NCBI GenBank assembly: GCA_016184115.1
Contig: JACPDH010000120.1
Location: 19,544-83,543, forward strand
Length of the DNA: 64,000 bases
DNA from: Acidobacteriota bacterium
Lineage (GTDB): Bacteria > Acidobacteriota > Thermoanaerobaculia > Gp7-AA8
Direction: 5' to 3'
Shown here: one piece after another, positions 49,329 to 56,859 of the stretch
Layout of the letters: every line of letters starts with the position of its first letter
Numbering within the stretch: the first letter of the stretch is position 1
The notes under the pieces: model-generated
Told to the model about the DNA's origin: nothing
The model's input: only the letters and a program-made list of their open reading frames with translations
Databases searched by the model: none
Program-made: the position numbers and the translations under genes

Positions 49329-49350
49329 GGCGCCGACTCGCGCCGGCGCC
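49329..49350 (-). terminator. Hairpin downstream of the second VWA gene
   Basis: GGCGCCG at 49329-49335 pairs with CGGCGCC at 49344-49350 around an 8-base loop, 57 bp beyond the VWA stop. Between them at 49369-49396 are four heptamers (TGGCCTC, TGGCCTC, TTGACCA, TTGACCT). No strong T-run was seen. Confidence 0.4.
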
Positions 49351-49406
49351 CTAACTCTCTGTCTTCTTTGGCCTCTGGCCTCTTGACCATTGACCTCGAA
49401 TCCGCC

Positions 49407-51203
49407 TCACCGCATCGCGATCTCTTTCGTTCCCGCGATCCGCTCGGCCTTTCCGACGAGGCCGATGAAGTCGCCACGATGCCCCTCGGTGTCGCGCCCC
49501 GCGGCGCGAGTGGCGAGGCGCGTGATCTCGGCGAACGACGCATCGCCTTTGTACTCGGAGTCGCGAAGCAGGAGGCCGAGCTCGGCGACTGCCGCGGCGA
49601 ATCGCATGTCGGACGACGACACTTCGATCTTCAGCCCCGAGTCGCTGACGGTCTCGCTCAGCAGCATGCTGCGGTCGCCGTCGGGCTTCTTGTAGCGGAT
49701 TTTTACCGTCGCGAGCTCGCCGCTCGCCTTACGGGTCGCGTCGCTGCGCGTCGCCTGGTACTTGAGCGGATCGACCGAGCCGGACGGCACCGGCACGCCC
49801 GGAGGGACGATCTCGTAAAGCGCGGTGACGGAATGCCCGGCGCCAATCTCGCCCGCGTCCTTCTTATCGTCGTTGAAGTCTTCTGCGGCGAGCATACGAT
49901 TCTCGTAACCGATGAGCCGGTAAGCCGCAACGTGCGCCGGGTTGAACTCGACCTGGAGCTTCACGTCCTTGGCCACTGTGACGAGCGTACCGCCCATCTC
50001 GGTCACGAGTACTTTCTTCGCCTCACCGAGGCCGTCGATGTAGGCGTAGTTGCCGTTGCCTTTGTCGGCGAGGAGCTCCATCTTGGAGTCCTTCACGTTT
50101 CCGGTGCCAAACCCAAGGACGGAGAGGAAGATGCCGCTCGCGCGCTCCTTCTCGATGAGGCGCTGCAGCTCGCCGTCGCTCGAGACACCGACGTTGAAGT
50201 CACCGTCAGTCGCGAGGATGACGCGGTTGTTACCCCGACGAAGGAAATGGTCGCGCGCCGTCTCATAGGCGAGAACGATTCCCGCGCCCCCCGCTGTGGA
50301 GCCGCCCGACTCGAGGCGTTCGAGCGCGTCGAGGATGCGTCCCTTCTGCGTACCCGGGGTCGGCGGAAGCACGAGGCCCGCGTTGCCCGCGTAGACGACG
50401 ATCGCGACGCTGTCGTCGCTTCGAAGGTTGTCGACGAGCATTGCAAGCGACGACTTGAGGAGTGGCAGTTTGTCGGGAGACGCCATCGAGCCGGAGACAT
50501 CGAGGAGGAAGACGAGATTGTTAGGCGGCAGGTCCTTCAGGTCGATCTTCTCGGCCTGGAGGCCGATACGGAGCAGGCGGTGCCGGTCGTTCCAGGGACA
50601 CGACGCGACCTCGGTCGTGATCGAGAAGGGCTCCCCGCCTCGCGGCGCCGGGTAGTCGTACTCGAAGTAGTTCACGAGCTCCTCGATCCGAACCGCATCG
50701 CGCGGGGGAAGCTGCCCCGAGTCGAGGAAACGGCGGACCATGGCGTACGAGGCGCGATCGACGTCGACGCCGAACGTCGACAGCGGTTCGCGGGTCGGGT
50801 CGAGGAAGCGGTTCTCGACGATTCTCCCGTACTCCTCGGTGTTGTGGTCGCTGTCGTACTCGTAGGGAGCTCCTGGCGAACGGGCAGCTCGTTTGAAGGC
50901 GCCGCCGTTCTCCGCGGCGATGCTCATCGGGATGGCGGACGGCGACATCGTGGTGCCAACTACCCCGCCGACGACGCCGCCGGCAACGCCCCCCGCTACG
51001 CCACCTTCGACACCCTTCGCGAAAGAGGGCTCGGTGCGTAGTGCTGGCGGGGGCGGTGGAGGAGGAGAAGGCGGCGCGTCGGCGAGTTTCGATGATTCCT
51101 GTTTCGGGGGTGGCAACTGGGAGATGTCGGAAGGGTCCGCTCCCTTCTCGTGCGAACACGCGATGCTGGTAGCCAGGAGTACGAGAGCGGCAATCCGTTT
51201 CAT
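49407..51203 (-). CDS. VWA lipoprotein (YfbK-like)
   Basis: 598 residues from the ATG at 51203 (GGAGGAG upstream); an upstream in-frame start adds only non-conserved residues. A lipoprotein signal ends TSIACS (Cys about residue 16). A Pro-rich linker and a Gly/Val stretch (GGVAGGVAGGVVGGVVGT) follow. The YfbK N-terminal domain (EEYGRIVENRFLDPTREPLSTFGVDVDRASYAMVRRFLD) leads to a VWA domain with MIDAS LVFLLDVSGSM and a C-terminal DUF3520-like region. It is a clear paralogue of the protein at 23550 but lacks the Oar-type domain. Its function is unknown; envelope localisation is inferred from the signal. Confidence 0.9.
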   Translation of the reverse strand: MKRIAALVLLATSIACSHEKGADPSDISQLPPPKQESSKLADAPPSPPPPPPPALRTEPSFAKGVEGGVAGGVAGGVVGGVVGTTMSPSAIPMSIAAENGGAFKRAARSPGAPYEYDSDHNTEEYGRIVENRFLDPTREPLSTFGVDVDRASYAMVRRFLDSGQLPPRDAVRIEELVNYFEYDYPAPRGGEPFSITTEVASCPWNDRHRLLRIGLQAEKIDLKDLPPNNLVFLLDVSGSMASPDKLPLLKSSLAMLVDNLRSDDSVAIVVYAGNAGLVLPPTPGTQKGRILDALERLESGGSTAGGAGIVLAYETARDHFLRRGNNRVILATDGDFNVGVSSDGELQRLIEKERASGIFLSVLGFGTGNVKDSKMELLADKGNGNYAYIDGLGEAKKVLVTEMGGTLVTVAKDVKLQVEFNPAHVAAYRLIGYENRMLAAEDFNDDKKDAGEIGAGHSVTALYEIVPPGVPVPSGSVDPLKYQATRSDATRKASGELATVKIRYKKPDGDRSMLLSETVSDSGLKIEVSSSDMRFAAAVAELGLLLRDSEYKGDASFAEITRLATRAAGRDTEGHRGDFIGLVGKAERIAGTKEIAMR

Positions 51204-51676
51204 TTCATTCTCCTCCGTTGTGCAGTTCGAAGAGTTGGACAAGAGAGGAGAGCAAAAGGAAACCGGCTAAGTATTCGATGAGGGAAGAAACGAGAGGCGC
51301 CGCGCAGGCAGCAAGGCAGGTCAGAGGCCAACGGGCAGAGCAGGTAAGGAAGGCCGAGGGCCAGCAGGCGGTGAGTCGGGGCACGTAGCCGGCGGGATCG
51401 GGGAGGGCGAGACGTCGGGCCCCGATGCGTTAACAGGGAAACCTCCGGGCGACACGGGAGAGAAGCCGCACGAAGGACTCGAGTTGCGAGACCGGGATTC
51501 GGACGAATCGTTCGGCACGATCGCGCCGATCGAGTACTCCGTGAATGTGAACGTACCCGAGCCCGCGCCCGGCTGTTGACGTCCCCCGCCCCCGACGTGA
51601 TTTCCGCGACCCCAGCCGCGATCACCCCGCTTGCTCTGGCCTTTGGCCGTCGACCGCTTGTCGCCTCTCGCCCGCC
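51204..51676. other. Intergenic region with repeats, no gene recognised
   Basis: About 470 bp. An inverted copy of the GC-rich GTTCACG repeat is at 51541-51580 (GTGAATGTGAACGTACCCGA then GCCCGCGCCCGGC). Heptamer-like purine-rich DNA (AGGTCAGAGGCC...) is near 51319-51372, and another heptamer run (TGGCCTT TGGCCGT CGACCGC TTGTCGC) leads into the amidohydrolase stop at 51677. No credible ORF or promoter was identified. Confidence 0.5.
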
Positions 51677-52888
51677 TTACCGCACCTCTTCGCTCACGAC
51701 CTTCCCGTTGATCACCACACCCGTGATATGGGTCGTGTATTCGAACGGATCGCCGTCAAAAAGGGCGAGGTCGGCGTCCTTGCCCGGCTCGATCGAGCCG
51801 ACGCGGTCCGAGACGCCTAGAATCTTCGCCGCGTCGACTGTGATCATGCCAAGCGCCTCGTCGAACGAGAGGCCGTTCGCAGCCGCCATCGCCGCCTCCA
51901 GGAGTACGACGCGCGTCTTCGGCACGTAGCCTTCGTAGCCGCTCTGCAGTGCGGTTGGAATCCCTGCCCTCTCGAGAATCGCGGCGTTCTCGAGCGTGAG
52001 ATTCTCGTCCTCGCCGAAGGGACGCGCCATCGTCGGATGGACGATGACGGGAACTCGCGCCGCGGCGATCTCGTCGACGACGAGGTGTGCATCGGCGCAA
52101 CCGTCGAGGACGACGCGAATGTCGAACTCGTTCGCGAGTCGGAGCGCGGAGACGATGTCCTGCGCGCGATTCACGGTGATCATCAGCGGCGTGGCCCGCT
52201 CGAGCACGGTGACAAACGCTTCCTTGCGGAGGTCGCGCGACGGCTTCTTATCGGCCGCCGCGGAACTGATCTTCGTGCGGTATTCCTGAGCATCGAGGAG
52301 CGCCTGTCGCAGCAGCGCCAGCTCCTTCGCCCGCGTGCCCGGCGACTTCCCGTTCTCTGCGAACGCATCCTCACCGAGGTTCGCGGCGATCATTGCGGAG
52401 GGGACGACGACCGATTCGTCGATCGTGTCTCCGCTCGTCTTCGCGATCATCGTCTGGCCCGAGACGAGGGCGCCTGGGCCGTGTCCCGTGTGGATCGTCG
52501 TCACGCCGAAGCCGCGGAGCCACCCGACGAGAAACTCGCGCGCATTGTAGGAGTCGATCGCCCGGAGCTCCGGCTGGATTGCCGCCGACTTCTCGAGCTG
52601 GTCCTGGTCGTGAGGCTGGTTGAGGTAACCCGCGAGGCCGACGACCGAATGCGCGTCGATGAGGCCCGGGGTGACGACCTTTGCCGTCAGCCTGGGCGTG
52701 CCGGCCGGCGCTGGCGTTTCGCTCTCGGGCCCGACGCGTATGATCTTTCCGTCCTTGATGAGGATGACGCCGTTGCGGATCGTCTTCCCCGCCATCGTGT
52801 GAATGACCTCGGCGTCGATCGCGAGATTCTGCGCCGCTGAGGGAAGCGTCGCCGCGGCGAGCAGCAAGAGGAGCATCGTGGCTCTCAT
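51677..52888 (-). CDS. Secreted amidohydrolase-family protein lacking metal ligands
   Basis: 403 residues with a signal peptide (LLLLLAAATLPSAAQ). The amidohydrolase fold is recognisable: PGLIDAHSVVG near the start, then DIVSALRLANEFDIRVVL, and the closing VGSIEPGKDADLALFDGDPFE. The HxH metal motif reads HSV, and the VLDGCADAH segment and the ALQSGYEG segment lack the His and Asp seen in the neighbouring paralogue (LQHATE, FHTDDP). It is probably not a metal-dependent hydrolase and may be a partner of the upstream enzyme. It starts 2 bp after that gene. Confidence 0.82.
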   Translation of the reverse strand: MRATMLLLLLAAATLPSAAQNLAIDAEVIHTMAGKTIRNGVILIKDGKIIRVGPESETPAPAGTPRLTAKVVTPGLIDAHSVVGLAGYLNQPHDQDQLEKSAAIQPELRAIDSYNAREFLVGWLRGFGVTTIHTGHGPGALVSGQTMIAKTSGDTIDESVVVPSAMIAANLGEDAFAENGKSPGTRAKELALLRQALLDAQEYRTKISSAAADKKPSRDLRKEAFVTVLERATPLMITVNRAQDIVSALRLANEFDIRVVLDGCADAHLVVDEIAAARVPVIVHPTMARPFGEDENLTLENAAILERAGIPTALQSGYEGYVPKTRVVLLEAAMAAANGLSFDEALGMITVDAAKILGVSDRVGSIEPGKDADLALFDGDPFEYTTHITGVVINGKVVSEEVR

Positions 52889-52890
52889 GA

Positions 52891-54183
52891 TCAGTTCGTT
52901 CCTTCGAGCTCGAGCTCGCTGTGGGCGTGTCTGCTTTCGCCGGCTCCCAGTCCCCCGACGGCGCGCAGCCTGTCGGCCGGGTTATTCAAATCGAAGACGC
53001 GGCTGCCGTCGACCCAGGTCTCGAGCACGTGCGTGTAGACGCTGAGTGGATCTCCCGAGAGAATGATGAAGTCGGCGTCCTTGCCCACCTCGAGCGAGCC
53101 GACGCGATCCTCGAGCCCGAGGATCTTCGCGTTGTTGATCGTGAGTGCCTCGAGGGCCGTCTTGCGTGTCATGCCGGCGCGCACACCGAGCCCCGCGTCG
53201 CGGATGAACCAGCGGGAGTCGGTGATCGGGTCGTCGGTATGGAATCCGACGAGCACGCCTGCCTTTTCGAGCACGGCCCCATACTTCCAGGTCAGATCAA
53301 CCGTCTCGAGCTTCCCGCCGGGACTGTCGACGAAGATGATCGAGCACGGGACGCCCGCCTTCGCGATGTCTTCGGCGAGCTTGCCCGCTTCAGTCGCATG
53401 TTGCAGCACGACGCGGAAGCCGAACTCCTTCGAGACGCGGAGCGCCGTTGCGATGTCGTCGTGACGGTGCGAGTGCCAGTGGACGACGCGCTTGCCTTCG
53501 AGGACGTCGAGAAGCCCTTCCATTGCGAGATCGCGCGCGGGACGATCGGCTGGCGTCTTTGCGTCGCGTATCTTCTTCCGGTACTCCTGGGCCTTCACGA
53601 ACTGCTCCCGGACGAGCGCGGCCGACTTCGATCGCGTCTCGGGGAATGGCGCCTCACGCATCGGATTCGTGCCATTCGCCATCTTCATCCCGCCGGCATA
53701 TGAGCCGTCGGCGTTGCGGATCGCGATGTCGTCGATCGTTCGACCGTCGCGCAGTTTTACGTAAAGCGTCTGCCCGCTTAACAAGTAACCCGATCCTGGC
53801 ATGATGTTGGCGGTGGTGATACCTCCCGCCTGCGCGCGTTGGATCGACGCGTCGCGCGCGTCGATCGAGTCGAGCGCGCGGACGTCGGGCTGGATCGGCC
53901 CGCTCGAGTCGGCTCCCGACACTTTTCCGATGTGCGAGTGCGAGTCGACAAGGCCGGGCATCACGACTTTGCCGGCCACGTCGTGCCGCTCAGCGTTCGC
54001 AGGGATCGCAACGTTCGCGCCGACGGCGACGATCTTCCCCTTCTCGACGAGAAGCGTTCCTTTCGCGATCGGATCGCCGGTGATCGGGATGATCGTTGCG
54101 CCGACGAACGCCTGCGGTCTCTCTTGCGCGACGCCGGACGTCGTTGCGGCGAGCATTGCTGCGGCGATGAGGATGCGATGCAT
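52891..54183 (-). CDS. Secreted amidohydrolase (imidazolonepropionase-like)
   Basis: 430 residues with a signal peptide (HRILIAAAMLAATTSGVAQ). Metal-site motifs are intact: PGLVDSHSHIG (HxH), VVHWHSHRHDDI, VVLQHATEAGK, and VGFHTDDPITDSR with the catalytic Asp. The C-terminal GSLEVGKDADFIILSGDPL closes the barrel. Extracytoplasmic members of this group hydrolyse cyclic amides or dipeptides, but the substrate is not visible. It is immediately upstream of a paralogue that has lost these residues. A purine-rich hairpin repeat lies on its 5' side. Confidence 0.9.
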   Translation of the reverse strand: MHRILIAAAMLAATTSGVAQERPQAFVGATIIPITGDPIAKGTLLVEKGKIVAVGANVAIPANAERHDVAGKVVMPGLVDSHSHIGKVSGADSSGPIQPDVRALDSIDARDASIQRAQAGGITTANIMPGSGYLLSGQTLYVKLRDGRTIDDIAIRNADGSYAGGMKMANGTNPMREAPFPETRSKSAALVREQFVKAQEYRKKIRDAKTPADRPARDLAMEGLLDVLEGKRVVHWHSHRHDDIATALRVSKEFGFRVVLQHATEAGKLAEDIAKAGVPCSIIFVDSPGGKLETVDLTWKYGAVLEKAGVLVGFHTDDPITDSRWFIRDAGLGVRAGMTRKTALEALTINNAKILGLEDRVGSLEVGKDADFIILSGDPLSVYTHVLETWVDGSRVFDLNNPADRLRAVGGLGAGESRHAHSELELEGTN

Positions 54184-54256
54184 CGGGCCTCCTGTCGGAT
54201 GAATGCGGGGGATTGTATGCGAGACGGCGGGTAGCAGCGGGTTTGCGTCGACAAGA

Positions 54257-54342
54257 GGCTGAAGTGAGAGGTTGGAACGCTGAACGCTGAATCCAGAAAC
54301 GATTTCATTCTGGATTCAGCGCTTCAACTTCTCACTTCAGCC
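54257..54342. repeat. GAACGCT heptamer hairpin
   Basis: Left arm 54257-54298 (42 bp, begins GGCTGAAGTGAGAG, contains GAACGCTGAACGCTGAAT, ends TCCAGAA) and right arm 54308-54342 (35 bp) are reverse complements apart from two or three substitutions and exactly one heptamer: the left has GAACGCT twice, the right once. It shares its core with 11649-11740 and lies 8 bp from the enoyl-CoA hydratase stop. Confidence 0.85.
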
Positions 54343-54349
54343 GTATCGC

Positions 54350-55108
54350 CTACCGCCCCTTCCACTCAGGCGTGCGCTTCTCCATGAACGCGGCGAGCCC
54401 TTCATTCGCGTCGTCGCTCGCCATCAGCTCGTCGAGGTACATCCGCTCGATCGTCTCGAGCCGCTGCGCGAAGTCATCGGGCTGGCCGAGACGGAACGCG
54501 CGCTTCGCAAAGCGGATCGACGACGGGCTTTGCTTCTGCAGTTTCGCGATCCACTCCGCGGCGCGCGCGTCGAACTCCGCCTGCGGGAAGACGGCATTCA
54601 CGAGTCCAAGCGCGAACGCCCGGACGGCGTCGACCGGCTCGCCGGTGAGCAGGAGCTCGAGGCCGACGCGAGGGGGCAGCTGACGGGAGAGCTGCCATGA
54701 GGCGACGGGAGGAAAGACGCCCAGGTTGATTTCCGGCTGTCCGAATCTTGCGCGCTCCGACGCGAGAACTAGGTCGCACCCCATCGCGAGCTCGCACCCT
54801 CCGCCGAGCGCGGCGCCTCGGACGAGTGCGATGGAGACGTACGGCGCGCGGTCGAGAATGCGGAAGCAGTCGTGGAAGAGCGCGAGCATCGTTTGTACGG
54901 AGTCACCCAGGTGGTCCTGGACGCTCGCGCCTGCCGAAAACGTCTTCTCGCCAGCGGCGTCGACGATCAGGAGCGCGACCTCGCGCGGAATGGTGTGCAG
55001 CGCCTCGCGCAGCTCACCGAGCATCTCGATGTCGAGAATGTTGAGTGGAGGGGCGTCGAGCGTGACGCGACAGAGAGAGCCTTCGGTGGAGACGCGGATC
55101 TTCGCCAT
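54350..55108 (-). CDS. Enoyl-CoA hydratase/isomerase family protein (dienoyl-CoA hydratase-like)
   Basis: 252 residues, crotonase fold. The oxyanion-hole segments are FSAGASVQDHL and GAALGGGCELAMGCDL. The catalytic region FGQPEINLGVFPP carries Glu. The pattern APPLNILDIEMLGEL...SAGASVQDHLGDSVQTML...GQPEINLGVFPPVA resembles cyclohexa-1,5-diene-1-carbonyl-CoA hydratases of anaerobic aromatic degradation. No other benzoyl-CoA pathway gene is present, so a general fatty or aromatic acyl-CoA role is as likely. Its redox partners could include the ETF system at 7-11 kb. Confidence 0.88.
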   Translation of the reverse strand: MAKIRVSTEGSLCRVTLDAPPLNILDIEMLGELREALHTIPREVALLIVDAAGEKTFSAGASVQDHLGDSVQTMLALFHDCFRILDRAPYVSIALVRGAALGGGCELAMGCDLVLASERARFGQPEINLGVFPPVASWQLSRQLPPRVGLELLLTGEPVDAVRAFALGLVNAVFPQAEFDARAAEWIAKLQKQSPSSIRFAKRAFRLGQPDDFAQRLETIERMYLDELMASDDANEGLAAFMEKRTPEWKGR

Positions 55109-55142
55109 GGTGGCGAATGATAATCGGGAGCAGTGGCCGGGG

Positions 55143-55544
55143 CTACTTATCCTGCTCCGAGAACGTGACCGTCGTCGCTTCGCCGAGCTTGACGGTCATC
55201 GCCTTTGACGGATTCGCGAACGTGAGGAAGACGACGTTGAGCACGGCTCCGGATGGTTTGTCGCCGCATGCGACAGGCATTGGGCGCACGGGCTGAAATT
55301 CGGCCGCGGTCGCGATGGCCTTCCCCTTGTCGTCGACCCACTCGACAATGGCCTTCTTCGACTGGATGTTCTTCGACAGCTCCTGCGCCTCCTGAAACGT
55401 GATGGAGCCGGTCAGGAGAGTAACGACCTTCTTGTTCCCTTCAGTTCTTGCAACGAACTTGTTCATGCAAGCGGCGAATGCCGATGCCGGGAACACGAGA
55501 ATCACCAGTGCGGTCAGGATCAGTCGCGTAGCATAGCTGGGCAT
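55143..55544 (-). CDS. Small secreted protein of unknown function
   Basis: 133 residues from the ATG at 55544. A signal peptide (LILTALVILVFPASAFA) would be cleaved before ACMNKFVAR. The mature part is about 105 residues with two Cys (CMNKF and VACGDKP), and a Thr-rich beta pattern (KVVTLLTGSITFQEAQELSKNIQ, AVLNVVFLTFANPS, TVKLGEATTVTFSE). I do not recognise a family. It is 35 bp upstream of the enoyl-CoA hydratase gene, so they may share a transcript. Confidence 0.7.
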   Translation of the reverse strand: MPSYATRLILTALVILVFPASAFAACMNKFVARTEGNKKVVTLLTGSITFQEAQELSKNIQSKKAIVEWVDDKGKAIATAAEFQPVRPMPVACGDKPSGAVLNVVFLTFANPSKAMTVKLGEATTVTFSEQDK

Positions 55545-55719
55545 CAGTCGGCGCCTCGCTTCAGCCGTTAGAACGACCGTGCTTACGATAGTAATTTCGA
55601 AACGATGGGAGCGCAATCGTGTCAGACGGGGAGCGGCTCCTCGGAGGCAGAGCTGCCAGCCCTCCGGATCGACCCTGGGGATGATGCGCTCGTTGAGGCC
55701 GGCCCACCCGCGGCGGCCG

Positions 55720-56679
55720 CTACTTCCTCTCCTTGTGCCAGTTCATCTCGATCTTCGGCTCGATCGTTTCTTTCTGTGATGCCTGGAGTGCGTCGAGTGG
55801 GACGAACGACAGACTCGTACCTTCGACGCGCACAGCGCGTTGCGTGAGGCGAAGAGGCTCGGAGCCGAACGCCCAGACGGAGGCGCCGATCAGCAGCGCG
55901 GCGATGAACGGCCACGTGGCTGCGGCTTCGCGCATCCTCACGTCACTGAACGACTCGTGATGCACTTTGGGCAGGTGCGAGATCGTTTCGAAGAACGTCG
56001 CGACGACGACGACGAGCGACGCGATCGCTCCAGCTGTCCATCCCGACAGCTGCGCACTCGCTGCAAGTGCGAGAAACGGTGGCGGGACGCGGAGCAGCCA
56101 GAGGTAGAGCCGCTTGCCGGGTGAACTGGTGTCGTAGACGTTGCCGAGGATACGGAACGTCCGTCGTTCGATGAGCCCGAGAACGAACGCGAGCAGAACG
56201 GCTGCTGCGGCAGCCATCGCGAGAGCTGGCTCCCGCTCCAGGCGTGCGGCGAAGCGGAAGTCGCGGAACAGCGCGGGATCGAGAACCGGAGCGAGTGTGC
56301 CAAAGACCACGAGGCAGGTGACGAACGTGTGGAGATTCAGCCGCCCGGCGAGCTTCTGCGTCGTTGGATAGAAGAAAAGCAACACGAGTGCGAGTGCGAG
56401 CGGGATCGCGATCGCCGGAGCAGCCGCCCGGATCGACTGGTCGGAACGCAGCGGGTAGAGCCCCGAAAAGGGATCGGCCGCGAAGGGGAAGTAAAGCGCG
56501 AGCGGGAGCTCGTGGCGAACCGTGCGCGTGATCATCACGCGCAGGAACGAAACGATCGCGCTCGAGATGAGCGCGCAGGCCAGTGTCGAGAAGAGGCTGA
56601 CGGAGACGAGTGCGAGCGATGAGGGGCGATCGCGGAATCGACCGTCGTATTCGCCGTAGATACCCATTGGCAACATCAT
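55720..56679 (-). CDS. Membrane protein of unknown function
   Basis: 319 residues with about six hydrophobic segments (for example LACALISSAIVSFLRVMI, AIAIPLALALVLLFFY, ALAMAAAAAVLLAFVLGLI, WTAGAIASLVVVVATFF, AATWPFIAALLIGASVWAF). The loop DTSSPGKRLYLWLLRVPPPF and a C-terminal tail ending NWHKERK are soluble. Several ATGs cluster at the start (56679, 56676, 56667). Loosely reminiscent of Yip1-type proteins, but without a convincing motif. It is divergent from the SpoIIE phosphatase across 180 bp. Confidence 0.7.
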   Translation of the reverse strand: MMLPMGIYGEYDGRFRDRPSSLALVSVSLFSTLACALISSAIVSFLRVMITRTVRHELPLALYFPFAADPFSGLYPLRSDQSIRAAAPAIAIPLALALVLLFFYPTTQKLAGRLNLHTFVTCLVVFGTLAPVLDPALFRDFRFAARLEREPALAMAAAAAVLLAFVLGLIERRTFRILGNVYDTSSPGKRLYLWLLRVPPPFLALAASAQLSGWTAGAIASLVVVVATFFETISHLPKVHHESFSDVRMREAAATWPFIAALLIGASVWAFGSEPLRLTQRAVRVEGTSLSFVPLDALQASQKETIEPKIEMNWHKERK

Positions 56680-56859
56680 AGTCCGCTCCGGCGCCGTGCT
56701 GCTGTTTCGTCGGCGCAGCAGGTAGGTCAGAGGCCAAAGGAACTCTCGGCCCGGTTTCCCGTATATCCGAGCGGGACGCTTCGACAGAGGTCCCCGCCGC
56801 GGGTATGCTGAGCAAAAAGCTCCCCGGGATGGCGGGCGTCCCAGGAATCCGAACGAGCG

